64,000 nucleotides of DNA from Pseudomonas kilonensis (GTDB lineage Bacteria; Pseudomonadota; Gammaproteobacteria; Pseudomonadales; Pseudomonadaceae). Shown piece by piece: positions 9,626-19,840 of this stretch (position 1 is the first letter of the stretch; every line of letters begins with the position of its first letter). Below the pieces are notes generated by a model. The model was given only the letters and a program-made list of their open reading frames with translations. It was not told the origin of the DNA and did not search any database. The position numbers were made by a program, and so were the translations under genes. The stretch covers positions 118,309-182,308 of the forward strand of contig NZ_LHVH01000007.1 of NCBI RefSeq assembly GCF_001269885.1. Reading direction: 5' to 3'.

Positions 9626-10494
9626 TGAGCAATAAATCGCTGATCGCCCTTATTGTCGGTGTCGTCGTGGCGATCGCTGCCTGGAACTGCTTCTACATCG
9701 TGGCTCAGACCGAGCGCGCGGTGTTGCTGCAATTCGGTCGCGTGGTCCAGGCTGATGTCCAGCCAGGGCTGCATGTGAAGGTGCCGTACGTCAACAAGGT
9801 GCGCAAGTTCGACGCTCGCCTGATGACGCTGGATGCGCCGACGCAACGCTTCCTGACGCTGGAAAAGAAAGCCGTGATGGTGGATGCCTATGCCAAGTGG
9901 CGTGTGAAGGATGCCGAGCGCTTCTACACCGCGACCTCTGGTCTGAAGCAGATCGCCGACGAGCGTCTGTCCCGTCGTCTGGAATCGGGCCTGCGTGACC
10001 AGTTCGGTAAGCGCACGCTGCATGAAGTGGTTTCCGGTGAGCGTGATGCGCTCATGGCCGACATCACCCGTTCGCTGAATGCGATGGCGGAAAAAGAGCT
10101 GGGTATCGAAGTGGTCGATGTCCGGGTCAAGGCCATCGACCTGCCGAAGGAAGTGAACCGCAGCGTGTTCGAGCGCATGAGCACCGAGCGTGAGCGTGAA
10201 GCCCGCGAGCACCGCGCCAAGGGTAACGAGCTGGCCGAAGGCATCCGTGCCGACGCCGATCGCCAACGCCGCGTGCTGCTGGCCGAAGCCTATCGTGAAT
10301 CGGAAGAGGTCCGTGGTGATGGTGATGCCCAGGCCGCTTCGATCTACTCCAAGGCCTACGGTCAGGATCAGGAGTTCTACGCGTTCTACCGTAGCCTGCG
10401 CGCCTACCGTGAAAGCTTCGCGAACAAATCCGACGTCCTGGTCCTGGACCCAAGCAGCGACTTCTTCCACTACCTGGAAAAGTCCAAGCCTTGA
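9625..10494 (+). CDS. hflC: FtsH protease modulator HflC
   Basis: Partner of HflK in the membrane complex surrounding FtsH. The 289-residue protein has one N-terminal membrane helix (LIALIVGVVVAIAAWNCFYI), the SPFH signature AQTERAVLLQFGRVV, then a long alpha-helical stretch rich in Glu/Arg (ERMSTEREREAREHRAKG) and the conserved C-terminal FYRSLRAYRESF. It overlaps hflK by four bases, so the two are made together in equal amounts. The hairpins after its end probably close the operon. Confidence 0.95.
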   Translation: MSNKSLIALIVGVVVAIAAWNCFYIVAQTERAVLLQFGRVVQADVQPGLHVKVPYVNKVRKFDARLMTLDAPTQRFLTLEKKAVMVDAYAKWRVKDAERFYTATSGLKQIADERLSRRLESGLRDQFGKRTLHEVVSGERDALMADITRSLNAMAEKELGIEVVDVRVKAIDLPKEVNRSVFERMSTEREREAREHRAKGNELAEGIRADADRQRRVLLAEAYRESEEVRGDGDAQAASIYSKAYGQDQEFYAFYRSLRAYRESFANKSDVLVLDPSSDFFHYLEKSKP

Positions 10495-10819
10495 TGCGAC
10501 GTTGACCTGAGACACTCCGCCCGGCGGCTAAAGCATCGGGCGGGGTGATCCTTTGGGAAAACGTGTGTATGATGCGGCAGCCGGGAAATTCCCGGCTTTT
10601 TTGCGTCTGCACGTTCGATTGCGGTTTATAGGTGCAGGCGTCGGGTTGAACGACCCGACAGGTTTTTCGAGGGAAGTGCCGGGCGAGGCCGATTGTGGGC
10701 CATTCGTCACGTCGCTCTTGCGCGTTTTTTGCCCAGGATGCGCGCCTGGCGCAGGCATTTTCTGCTTCACTCAAGGCCAGCCCGAAAGCTGGCCGCCCGG
10801 ACCATAGGGGAATGGCGTA
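10495..10819. other. Gap between hflC and hisZ (325 bp) without a convincing gene
   Basis: It holds a GC hairpin at about 10518-10541 (CCGCCCG ... CGGGCGG), a terminator at 10580-10602, and a TATGAT hexamer near 10567 that could be a -10 box ahead of it. Many pseudomonads have a short DUF2065 membrane-protein gene here; none of the reading frames shows its hydrophobic pattern. The open frames present are Arg/Pro-rich and look random. Confidence 0.5.
10580..10602 (+). terminator. Rho-independent terminator upstream of hisZ
   Basis: GCCGGG-AAATT-CCCGGC followed by TTTTTTG. It ends the hflKC transcript or, if the TATGAT just upstream is a real promoter, acts as a leader attenuator for hisZ. Confidence 0.75.
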
Positions 10820-12007
10820 ATGGCAACGGTAGACCGCTGGCTGCTGCCAGATGGCATCGAAGAAGTACTGCCACCGGAAGCTGCGCGTATCGAAGTAGCG
10901 CGTCGTCAGGTGTTGGATCTGTTCCAGAGTTGGGGTTACGAGTTCGTCGTCACCCCGCATATCGAGTACCTGGAATCCCTGCTCACCGGCGCGGGCCAGG
11001 ACCTGGACCTGCGCACCTTCAAGGTTATCGACCCGCAGTCGGGCCGGCAGATGGGCTTTCGGGCCGACATCACGCCGCAAGTGGCGCGTATCGATGCCCA
11101 CACCCTGCGCCGTGAAGGTCCGAGCCGCCTGTGCTACGCCGGCAGTGTGCTGCATGCCCAGCCGCGTGCCTTGTCGTCTTCGCGCAGCCCGATCCAGCTG
11201 GGCGCCGAGTTGTATGGCGACGCCAGTCCGAGCAGCGACGTAGAAGTCATCAGCCTGATGTTGGCCATGCTGCAACTGGCTGACGTGCCGGATGTCCATA
11301 TGGACCTGGGGCATGTTGGCATCTATCGCGGCCTGGCCCGTGCGGCCGGTTTGTCCGGCGAAGTGGAGCAACAGCTGTTCGATGCCCTGCAACGCAAGGC
11401 TATCGACGAGGTCATCAGCCTGACCGAGGGCCTGCCGGCCGATCTGTCGGGCATGCTGCGGGCGCTGGTGGACCTGTGTGGCGGACGTGAAGTATTGGCC
11501 GCTGCCCGTGAGCGCCTGGCCCGCGCGCCGGCGCCTGTGTTGGCGGCGCTGGACGACCTGTTGGCGATTGCCGAGCGTCTGTCGGTGCGCTTCCCTGAGT
11601 TGCCGCTGTATTTCGACTTGGGTGAGTTGCGCGGCTATCACTACCACACGGGCGTCGTGTTCGCTGTGTTCGTACCGGGCGTGGGTCAATCCATCGCCCA
11701 GGGCGGCCGTTATGACGACATCGGTGCCGACTTTGGTCGTGCCCGTCCGGCGACCGGTTTCTCTACCGATTTGAAAACCCTGGTGACCCTGGGGCGTGCT
11801 GAAGTCGAGCTACCGTCTGGCGGTATCTGGATGCCTGACAGTACGGATGCGGCACTCTGGCAAGCAGTCTGCCAGTTGCGCAGTGAGGGTCAGCGTGTCG
11901 TCCAGGCCTTGCCTGGGCAACCTTTGGCCGCCGCCCGTGAAGCGGACTGCGACCGGCAATTGATTCAGCAGAACGGGCTTTGGCAAGTATTGCCGCTGGC
12001 TTCTTGA
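10820..12007 (+). CDS. hisZ: ATP phosphoribosyltransferase regulatory subunit HisZ
   Basis: HisZ is a catalytically inactive histidyl-tRNA-synthetase paralogue that partners the short form of HisG to start histidine synthesis. The 395-residue protein shows class II synthetase-like features: [45 protein letters not shown] and the HisRS-like [21 protein letters not shown]. It is shorter than HisS and lacks the anticodon-binding domain. The ATG is preceded by AGGGGAATGG. It sits immediately before purA, as in other pseudomonads. Confidence 0.94.
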   Translation: MATVDRWLLPDGIEEVLPPEAARIEVARRQVLDLFQSWGYEFVVTPHIEYLESLLTGAGQDLDLRTFKVIDPQSGRQMGFRADITPQVARIDAHTLRREGPSRLCYAGSVLHAQPRALSSSRSPIQLGAELYGDASPSSDVEVISLMLAMLQLADVPDVHMDLGHVGIYRGLARAAGLSGEVEQQLFDALQRKAIDEVISLTEGLPADLSGMLRALVDLCGGREVLAAARERLARAPAPVLAALDDLLAIAERLSVRFPELPLYFDLGELRGYHYHTGVVFAVFVPGVGQSIAQGGRYDDIGADFGRARPATGFSTDLKTLVTLGRAEVELPSGGIWMPDSTDAALWQAVCQLRSEGQRVVQALPGQPLAAAREADCDRQLIQQNGLWQVLPLAS

Positions 12008-13354
<1,347 letters not shown>

Positions 13355-13374
13355 TAAGTCGTTGATGTAAAACA

Positions 13375-13405
13375 CAAAGGCCCCTCGTTTGGGGCCTTTG
13401 TCGTC
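13375..13405 (+). terminator. Rho-independent terminator after purA
   Basis: A perfect 10-bp stem, CAAAGGCCCC / GGGGCCTTTG, with loop TCGTTT, followed by a weak T-rich tail (TCGTCTCT). Confidence 0.8.
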
Positions 13406-13505
13406 TCTGCCGGTCGAACGGCACGACCTTTGCTATGCATCGTTAATAATAAGTACTTCTTTGAAGTGCCATCAATTTAATGGCGTTTAGTAGAGGGATT
13501 CCCCT

Positions 13506-15440
13506 GTGTCGGCCGTTCTCTCACTGTTACAAAGCCGTCTGTTGCGGCCTGTGTTCGTTACCCTGGGTATCGCCCTTTTGGTGCAAGTGCTGGTGGCCGT
13601 CGCGCTGACGCGAAGCACGGTCACCGCGCTGGAGGCCGAGCTAGGGGCCCGGCTGGGGGGGGATAGTCAGAAATTGTCTGGCGAACTGGAGCAGGCCGGG
13701 CGCGAGGTCACCTCAAGCCTGGACAGTTTGTCTGCCAGCACTCGTCAGCGCCTTACCGTCGGTTTGTCGACGCGCCTGAAGGACGAGCAGGCGCAGTTGC
13801 GCACGACACTCGAACAATCGCTCAAGGACTCCGCCAACGATATGGCGCAACTCCTGGCCTCGGTCGCGCCCCGCGCCATGTGGGACAGCGACATACCGAC
13901 CCTTTCCGAATTCGCCCGTCGGGCCCAGCGCAATCCCAATGTGCTGTTCGTTATCTATGATGACGCCAATGGTGAGCACCTGACCCGCTACCTGAACCGG
14001 GAAAACCCGATCAACAAGGCGCTGCTGGAAAAAGGCAAGGGCGAGCGGGCGTTGGACAAAGTGCTGGATGCGGCGAAGAGCGACCCGTCGGTGTATTACC
14101 TCGAAGCCTCGATCAGCCCCAACGGCGTAGAGATTGGCAAAGTGTTGATGGGCGTTTCCACGGCTTCCGTTGAAGCCGACCTGAAAGCGTTGGACCAGCG
14201 CTTCTCGGCCTTGATCGCCAGCAGCGACCAGTTGGTCGGTGACAGCCTCAAGGGGGCGGCGGCCGACAGCGCCACGGCCATGCGCGGTCGTCTGGAGTCG
14301 GCCCAGGCCACCGCCACACAGATGCAGACCAACACCGCCAGCACCGTGCAGGAAGCGGCAGGCACCTTGCGCTGGCGCATCGGCCTGGGGCTGGCGCTGG
14401 TGGGCTTTGGTGTGCTGGCCCTGCTGGCCGTGGTGCTGGGGCGTCGGGTGGTCAATCGCTTGAAGTTGCTGATCGCGGCCATGAACGACCTGGCGGCAGG
14501 CGAGGGTGATCTGACCAAGCGCGTGCAAATCAACAGCAAGGACGAAATCGGCGACATGGCGTCAGCGGTCAATCGCTTTGTGGATAAGTTGCAACCCATC
14601 GTGCGCGAGGCGGGCGATGTGGCCCAGCGTACCGGTGTGGAAATCGGTGCGATGACCTTGCGCAACTCCGGTGCCGATGCGGCGGCCGGGATGCAGCGTG
14701 ATGAAGTGGCCGAGAGTCTGCGGGCGCTGTCGCAAATGGCGGATGAAGCTCAATCGGAAAGCCAGGCGATGCAGGCGGCCTTGCAGCAGGTGGTGGAGAT
14801 CCGCCAGGCCACCGATGAAAACACCCGCACTTCGGCCAAGGTCGGCAGCTTGATCGAGGCGTTGGCCGGGCAGGTAGACACTGGGGCGAAAGTGATCGAG
14901 CGGCTGGCGCAGCAGAGCGAACAGATCGAAGTGGTGCTGACGGTGATCCACGGCATCGCCGAGCAGACTAACTTGTTGGCTTTGAACGCGGCCATCGAAG
15001 CGGCGCGGGCCGGGGAAACCGGGCGCGGGTTTGCCGTGGTGGCGGATGAGGTGCGGGCGTTGGCGAGCAAGACCCAAAGCTCAACGGGCGATATCCAGGC
15101 GCATATCGTGGCCTTGCAGCAGGGCGCTCGCGAGGCGGTAGCCGCTATCGGCCAGGCCGGGCGCCAGGCCAGTGAGGGCTTGTTGGTGCTGCGAGACAGT
15201 GCGCGGCTGCAGCAGTCGGTTCAGGCGTCTGTCGAGCAGGTGCATGCGGCCATTGGCCTGGCAACTCAGGCCGCGGCCCATCAGGCCCAGGGCGCGCAAG
15301 CGGTGCGCGGGCGGGTGGAAACCATCCATGCCCAGGCCGAGAAGGCGGCCCAGGCCGTGGTGGAGACCACGGCCAGCGGTAAGGTCCTGGATGGGTTGGC
15401 GGCGCAGTTGAAGGCGAGTTTGGGGCAGTTCCGGGCCTGA
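13506..15440 (+). CDS. Methyl-accepting chemotaxis protein
   Basis: A 644-residue chemoreceptor. It has an N-terminal membrane helix ([19 protein letters not shown]), a periplasmic sensor of about 260 residues with a Cache/PAS-like patch ([19 protein letters not shown]), a second membrane helix ([20 protein letters not shown]), a HAMP domain ([14 protein letters not shown]) and a cytoplasmic signalling hairpin with the conserved tip [20 protein letters not shown]. It lacks a C-terminal CheR pentapeptide. GTG start at 13506 with AGAGGGA upstream. The ligand cannot be inferred. It stands alone between the purA terminator and a repeat field. Confidence 0.92.
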   Translation: MSAVLSLLQSRLLRPVFVTLGIALLVQVLVAVALTRSTVTALEAELGARLGGDSQKLSGELEQAGREVTSSLDSLSASTRQRLTVGLSTRLKDEQAQLRTTLEQSLKDSANDMAQLLASVAPRAMWDSDIPTLSEFARRAQRNPNVLFVIYDDANGEHLTRYLNRENPINKALLEKGKGERALDKVLDAAKSDPSVYYLEASISPNGVEIGKVLMGVSTASVEADLKALDQRFSALIASSDQLVGDSLKGAAADSATAMRGRLESAQATATQMQTNTASTVQEAAGTLRWRIGLGLALVGFGVLALLAVVLGRRVVNRLKLLIAAMNDLAAGEGDLTKRVQINSKDEIGDMASAVNRFVDKLQPIVREAGDVAQRTGVEIGAMTLRNSGADAAAGMQRDEVAESLRALSQMADEAQSESQAMQAALQQVVEIRQATDENTRTSAKVGSLIEALAGQVDTGAKVIERLAQQSEQIEVVLTVIHGIAEQTNLLALNAAIEAARAGETGRGFAVVADEVRALASKTQSSTGDIQAHIVALQQGAREAVAAIGQAGRQASEGLLVLRDSARLQQSVQASVEQVHAAIGLATQAAAHQAQGAQAVRGRVETIHAQAEKAAQAVVETTASGKVLDGLAAQLKASLGQFRA

Positions 15441-15459
15441 TCTGGCGGCTGGTACCTCT

Positions 15460-15487
15460 GTGGGAGCGAGCTTGCTCGCGATGGCGG
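15460..15487 (+). repeat. Single REP element
   Basis: TGTGGGAGCGAGCTTGCTCG followed by CGATGGCG, the group's REP core, just after the chemoreceptor stop. Confidence 0.85.
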
Positions 15488-15502
15488 CTTGACTGAGTAC
15501 AT

Positions 15503-15825
15503 ATCCATTGCTGTGGTAACGGCGGCTTATGGTTCCGCTCTTACAGCGGCTCACTTTTGAGAAGCGCAAAAGTAAGCAAAACGCTTTTGCCCCACCACTC
15601 GGTGCCTCGCTTAGGCTCGGCATGCCCTCACTCCGGCATTGCTCCGTGGGCCCGCCGCGAAGGGCCATCCATGGCCCAGCGCGGCTATCCCGGCATCCAT
15701 GCCGGGATGCCCACTCCACAATGCCTGCGTTCGGCCATCGTGGTTAACGGGGCTCCCGAGATCAACGTCCGCCGCGAGGCGGCCTAGTAGCCGACCTGGC
15801 TCTCACGGTCGTACACCCATCAGAC
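15503..15825 (+). repeat. Long interspersed repeat, copy A
   Basis: About 320 bp that recurs, with small changes, at 37780-38112 and inverted at 38377-38652. It contains nested palindromes such as GGGCCATCCATGGCCC and CCCGGCATCCATGCCGGG. The short open frames in it are by-products of the repeat. It is followed directly by REP sequence, as is copy B. Confidence 0.85.
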
Positions 15826-15840
15826 TTGTTTGAGCAGGAC

Positions 15841-16300
15841 CTGTGGGAGCAAAGCTTGCTCGCGAGGCGGCCTGATAGCCGACCTAGCTCTCCAGTCATA
15901 CTCCGATCCAATTGTGGGAGCGGGCCTGCCCGCGAAGGCGGCCTAACAGCCAACCTGGTTCTCCCAGTCGTACGCCACATCAGATCTGTGGGAGCAAAGC
16001 TTGCTCGCGAGGCGCCCTGATAGCCGACCTAGCTCTCCAGTCATACTCCGATCCAATTGTGGGAGCGGGCCTGCCCGCGAAGGCGGCCTAACAGCCAACC
16101 TGGTTCTCCCAGTCGTACACCTCATCAGATCTGTGGGAGCAAAGCTTGCTCGCGAGGCGGCCTGATAGCCGACCTAGCTCTCCAGTCATACTCCGATCCA
16201 ATTGTGGGAGCGGGCTTGCCCGCGAAGGCGGCCTAACAGCCAACCAGTCTCTCCGGTCGTGCCCCGATCCAATTGTGGGAGCGAGCCTGCTCGCGATGGC
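15841..16300 (+). repeat. 145-bp tandem array of REP elements (about 2.8 units plus an extra REP)
   Basis: Units begin at 15841, 15986 and 16131, exactly 145 bases apart. Each unit holds two REPs in the same orientation: one with GGGAGCAAAGCTTGCTCGCG and one with GGGAGCGGGCCTGCCCGCGA, separated by constant spacers. After the third unit an additional REP (GGGAGCGAGCCTGCTCGCGA) ends at about 16300. Confidence 0.9.
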
Positions 16301-16304
16301 GGTC

Positions 16305-16506
16305 TCAGCGGCTCAGGTACATCCGCGTCGTCAGCAAATAAACCGGCAACCCCGATACCAGAATCAACAGCGCCGCATAAGGCGCCGCCGCGAACTCCAC
16401 ATTCGAGGTATGGGCCCAAACGGCGTTGCCAGCGTATTGAGCCCGGTCGGCCTCAGCAGTGTGGCGGTCGGTTCCTTCATTGCATCCAGGAACACCAGCG
16501 CATAGG
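16305..16506 (-). pseudogene. Relic of an iron(III) ABC transporter permease (C-terminal fragment, frameshifted)
   Basis: On the minus strand one frame reads ALVFLDAMKEPTATLLRPTG and LNTLAT; a second frame then continues VWAHTSNVEF, AAAPYAALLILVSGLPVYLL and TTRMYLSR to a stop at 16305. Joined, this is the last 65 or so residues of an FbpB/SfuB-type ferric iron permease. The frame changes at about 16420-16435, and the upstream end at about 16506 runs into unrelated repeat sequence. No start, RBS or remaining domain is present, so it is dead. Confidence 0.75.
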
Positions 16507-16569
16507 CGGGCGCCACAGCAAGCTCCCTCGCCACAGGGGGGTGTTCCAATTTTAGGCGTGCAGAAACGC

Positions 16570-16592
16570 AAAAACCCGCTTTCGCGGGTTTC
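16570..16592 (-). terminator. Terminator of the first tRNA-Leu gene
   Basis: Read on the minus strand: AACCCGCGAAAGCGGGTTTT followed by TGCG, a 7-8 bp stem with a short loop and T-rich tail, about 37 bases after the tRNA 3' end. Confidence 0.8.
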
Positions 16593-16628
16593 TGTGAGGT
16601 TCAAGGCTGTAACCTTGAAGCTTGAATT

Positions 16629-16715
16629 GGTGCCCAGAAGAAGACTCGAACTTCCACGACCTTGCGGTCACCAGCACCTGAAGCTGGCGTGTCTACCAAT
16701 TTCACCATCTGGGCA
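16629..16715 (-). tRNA. tRNA-Leu (anticodon CAG), copy 1
   Basis: The 87-nt minus-strand sequence begins GCCCAGATGGTGAAATTGGT and ends with encoded CCA. The acceptor stem GCCCAGA pairs with TCTGGGC, the anticodon loop is TTCAGGT within CCAGC/GCTGG, there is a long variable arm (TGACCGCAAGGTCGT) and a T loop TTCGAGT. The anticodon is CAG, reading CUG, the dominant Leu codon in this genome. Promoter and terminator are its own. Confidence 0.96.
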
Positions 16716-16748
16716 GCATCTTCAGCGTTGCCGCTGTTGATGTGGCGC

Positions 16749-16777
16749 ACTATACGGAGCGCATTTTGATCTGTAAA
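16749..16777 (-). promoter_or_regulatory. Sigma-70 promoter of tRNA-Leu copy 1
   Basis: On the minus strand TTTACA (16777-16772), a 17-base spacer, and TATAGT (16754-16749) followed by a GC-rich discriminator GCGCC. This places transcription start about 25-30 bases before the tRNA. Confidence 0.85.
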
Positions 16778-16828
16778 CCCCTGTTTTTGTTTTAGTAATT
16801 GCCAAACGCAATTGCAGGGGGCAAAAAT

Positions 16829-16856
16829 GCAAAAACCCGCTTTCGCGGGTTTTTGT
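16829..16856 (-). terminator. Terminator of the second tRNA-Leu gene
   Basis: AAAAACCCGC-TTTC-GCGGGTTTTT, a near-perfect stem with T runs on both strands, lying between the two tRNA genes. Confidence 0.85.
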
Positions 16857-16890
16857 TGAGCCAGCAGGCCATTGACCTGTTGCTCGAAAT

Positions 16891-16977
16891 TGGTGCCCAG
16901 AAGAAGACTCGAACTTCCACGACCTTGCGGTCACCAGCACCTGAAGCTGGCGTGTCTACCAATTTCACCATCTGGGC
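16891..16977 (-). tRNA. tRNA-Leu (anticodon CAG), copy 2
   Basis: Identical over all 87 nt, including encoded CCA, to the copy at 16629-16715. It is transcribed first on the minus strand. It has a separate promoter and terminator, so this is a tandem duplication of a whole transcription unit. Confidence 0.96.
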
Positions 16978-17013
16978 AATATCGACATCGTGTGTACGTC
17001 GTCGATGGCGCGC

Positions 17014-17042
17014 ACTATACGGAGCGTCTTTTTAACTGTAAA
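17014..17042 (-). promoter_or_regulatory. Sigma-70 promoter of tRNA-Leu copy 2
   Basis: TTTACA (17042-17037), 17-base spacer, TATAGT (17019-17014) on the minus strand. Hexamers and the GCTCCG just before the -10 match the other copy; the rest of the spacer differs. Confidence 0.85.
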
Positions 17043-17203
17043 CCCCTCCTGAGAAAAAAACCGCTAAATTTCACGAGCGGCGCTTTTCCGGGCTTCCAAG
17101 GCAGGCCAAATGACTTTAGAAAAGCGATCGGATGCTTGAAATTTCCCGTTTCATTAAGCCTATGCCAAACTAACCCGCATATAGACAAGGTGAAAACTCT
17201 CTA

Positions 17204-19840
17204 ATGGCCGATTGGCAGTCCCTCGATCCCGAGGCCGCTCGTGAAGCGGAAAAATATGAAAACCCTATTCCTAGCCGCGAACTGATCCTGGCGCATCTCG
17301 CCGATCGGGGTTCGCCTGCTAGCCGCGAGCAGCTGGTCGAAGAGTTCGGTCTGACCACCGAGGACCAACTCGAAGCCCTGCGCCGCCGTCTGCGCGCCAT
17401 GGAGCGCGACGCTCAACTGATCTACACCCGGCGCGGGACCTATGCGCCGGTGGACAAGCTCGACCTGATCCTGGGCCGCATCGCCGGTCACCGTGACGGC
17501 TTCGGTTTCCTGATCCCGGACGACGGCAGCGACGACCTGTTCATGAGCCCGGGGCAAATGCGCCTGGTGTTCGATGGCGACCGGGCGCTGGCACGCGTGT
17601 CCGGCCTGGACCGTCGTGGTCGCCGTGAAGGCGTGATCGTCGAAGTAGTGTCCCGTGCCCACGAATCCATCGTCGGCCGTTACTTCGAAGAAGGTGGTAT
17701 CGGTTTTGTTGTGCCGGATAACCCGAAGGTCCAGCAGGAAGTGCTGATTACCCCGGGCCGTAATGGCGCCGCCAAGGTAGGTCAGTTCGTCGAGGTGAAA
17801 ATCACCCACTGGCCAACTGCGCGCTTCCAGCCGCAGGGCGATATCGTTGAAGTGGTCGGCAACTACATGGCGCCGGGCATGGAGATCGACGTTGCGCTGC
17901 GCACCTACGACATTCCTCACGTCTGGCCCGAGGCTGTGCTCAAGGAAGCCGCCAAGCTCAAGCCGGAAGTTGAAGAGAAAGATAAAGAAAAACGCATCGA
18001 CCTGCGCCATCTGCCGTTCGTCACTATCGACGGCGAAGACGCCCGCGACTTCGACGATGCGGTCTACTGCGAAGCCAAGCCTGGCAAGCTGCGCCTGTTC
18101 TCCGGCGGCTGGAAGTTGTTCGTCGCGATTGCTGACGTGTCCAGCTACGTGAAGATCGGTTCGGCCCTGGATAACGAAGCCCAGGTGCGCGGCAACTCCG
18201 TGTATTTCCCTGAGCGCGTGATCCCGATGCTGCCTGAGCAGCTGTCCAACGGCCTGTGCTCGCTGAACCCGAAAGTCGACCGTTTGGCCATGGTGTGCGA
18301 GATGACCATCTCCAAAACCGGCGAAATGACCGACTACCAGTTCTACGAAGCGGTGATCCACTCCCAGGCGCGCCTGACCTACAACAAGGTCAGCACCATC
18401 CTGGAAACGCCGAAGACCAGTGAAGCCAAGGCCCTGCGTACCGAATACGCTGGCGTGGTGCCGCACCTCAAGCAGCTGTACTCGCTGTACAAGGTGTTGC
18501 TGGGGGCCCGTCACGTGCGTGGCGCGATCGATTTCGAGACCCAGGAAACCCGGATTGTCTTCGGTTCCGAGCGCAAGATCGCCGCAATCACCCCGACCAC
18601 CCGTAACGATGCGCACAAGCTGATCGAAGAGTGCATGCTGGCAGCCAACGTGGCCACCGCGGAATTCCTCAAGAAACACGAGATTCCTGCGTTGTACCGC
18701 GTGCACGACGGCCCGCCGCCGGAGCGTCTGGAAAAACTGCGTGCTTTCCTCGGCGAGCTCGGCCTGTCCCTGCACAAAGGCAAGGACGGCCCGACGCCGA
18801 AGGACTACCAGGCACTGCTGGCCAGCATCAAGGACCGTCCGGATTACCATGTGATCCAGACCGTGATGCTGCGCTCCCTGAGCCAGGCGGTGTACAGCGC
18901 CGACAACCAGGGCCACTTTGGCCTGAATTACGAGGCGTACACCCACTTCACCTCGCCGATTCGCCGTTACCCGGACTTGCTCACGCACCGCGCGATCCGC
19001 AGCGTGATCCATTCCAAGCAGAACACCCCGCACGTCAAGCGCGCCGGTGCCATGACCATTCCGAAGGCGCGGATCTATCCGTACGACGAAGCGGCCCTGG
19101 AGCAGTTGGGCGAGCAGTGCTCCATGAGCGAGCGCCGCGCCGACGAAGCTACCCGCGACGTGGTGAACTGGCTCAAGTGCGAGTTCATGAAAGACCGCGT
19201 GGGCGAGTCGTTCCCAGGCGTGATCACTGCAGTGACAGGCTTTGGTTTGTTTGTCGAGCTGACCGACATCTACGTCGAGGGCTTGGTGCACGTCACCGCC
19301 TTGCCGGGTGATTACTACCACTTCGATCCTGTGCACCACCGCCTGGCGGGCGAGCGCACCGGTCGCAGCTTCCGTCTGGGCGACACCGTGGAAGTGCAGG
19401 TCATGCGCGTCGACCTCGATGAGCGCAAGATCGACTTCGGAATGTCCGACAAGCCTGCCGAAGCACCGACTGGCCGTAAAAAGCGTGGCAGCGAGACCGC
19501 CGCGCCTGCGACCAAAGGCAGAGGTAAAGGTGCTCCTGCCAAAACCGCAGAGCCTGAGCCAGCCAAGGCCGGTCGCCGTTCGTCTGCCAAGGACAAGGCT
19601 CCCGAAGCCTACCGCCCCAGCGACGCTGCGGCGAAAAACGCCGAGCTGCGCAAGAGCCGCGAGTTGAAGCAGCAGTTGCTCAACGAAGCCAAGAGCGGTG
19701 GTAAAGCGGCGTCTGGGGGAAAGTCCCACGGGGCGGAAAAGCCGTCGAGCAAGCCAAGTAAACACCGTAAAGGCCCGCCAAAAGCGGGTTCGGCTCCCGC
19801 CAAAAGCGGCGGGTCGCGCAAACCTAAGGCCAAGTCATGA
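17204..19840 (+). CDS. rnr: Ribonuclease R
   Basis: RNase R is a processive 3'-5' exoribonuclease that degrades structured RNA and acts in trans-translation. The 878-residue protein begins MADWQSLDPEAAREAEKYEN. It has an N-terminal winged-helix region, cold-shock domains, the RNB catalytic domain with DGEDARDFDDAVYCEA (metal-binding aspartates), HFTSPIRRYPDLLTHR, and an S1 domain (SFPGVITAVTGFGLFVELTD). A Lys/Ala/Ser-rich basic tail of about 120 residues follows. The stop overlaps rlmB by four bases (ATGA). Confidence 0.96.
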   Translation: MADWQSLDPEAAREAEKYENPIPSRELILAHLADRGSPASREQLVEEFGLTTEDQLEALRRRLRAMERDAQLIYTRRGTYAPVDKLDLILGRIAGHRDGFGFLIPDDGSDDLFMSPGQMRLVFDGDRALARVSGLDRRGRREGVIVEVVSRAHESIVGRYFEEGGIGFVVPDNPKVQQEVLITPGRNGAAKVGQFVEVKITHWPTARFQPQGDIVEVVGNYMAPGMEIDVALRTYDIPHVWPEAVLKEAAKLKPEVEEKDKEKRIDLRHLPFVTIDGEDARDFDDAVYCEAKPGKLRLFSGGWKLFVAIADVSSYVKIGSALDNEAQVRGNSVYFPERVIPMLPEQLSNGLCSLNPKVDRLAMVCEMTISKTGEMTDYQFYEAVIHSQARLTYNKVSTILETPKTSEAKALRTEYAGVVPHLKQLYSLYKVLLGARHVRGAIDFETQETRIVFGSERKIAAITPTTRNDAHKLIEECMLAANVATAEFLKKHEIPALYRVHDGPPPERLEKLRAFLGELGLSLHKGKDGPTPKDYQALLASIKDRPDYHVIQTVMLRSLSQAVYSADNQGHFGLNYEAYTHFTSPIRRYPDLLTHRAIRSVIHSKQNTPHVKRAGAMTIPKARIYPYDEAALEQLGEQCSMSERRADEATRDVVNWLKCEFMKDRVGESFPGVITAVTGFGLFVELTDIYVEGLVHVTALPGDYYHFDPVHHRLAGERTGRSFRLGDTVEVQVMRVDLDERKIDFGMSDKPAEAPTGRKKRGSETAAPATKGRGKGAPAKTAEPEPAKAGRRSSAKDKAPEAYRPSDAAAKNAELRKSRELKQQLLNEAKSGGKAASGGKSHGAEKPSSKPSKHRKGPPKAGSAPAKSGGSRKPKAKS

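Noticed and set aside
10553..10807. 84-codon frame between hflC and hisZ
   Set aside because: It runs through a terminator hairpin, has no RBS and no hydrophobic pattern of the DUF2065 family.
15557..15833. Open frames of 60-76 codons inside the long repeat (also at 37730-38227 and 38463 onward)
   Set aside because: They recur only because the DNA repeat recurs, shift between frames in different copies, and have no RBS.
15841..16300. CRISPR-like spacing of repeated palindromes
   Set aside because: Both the palindromes and the spacers repeat with a 145-bp period, which is a tandem REP array.
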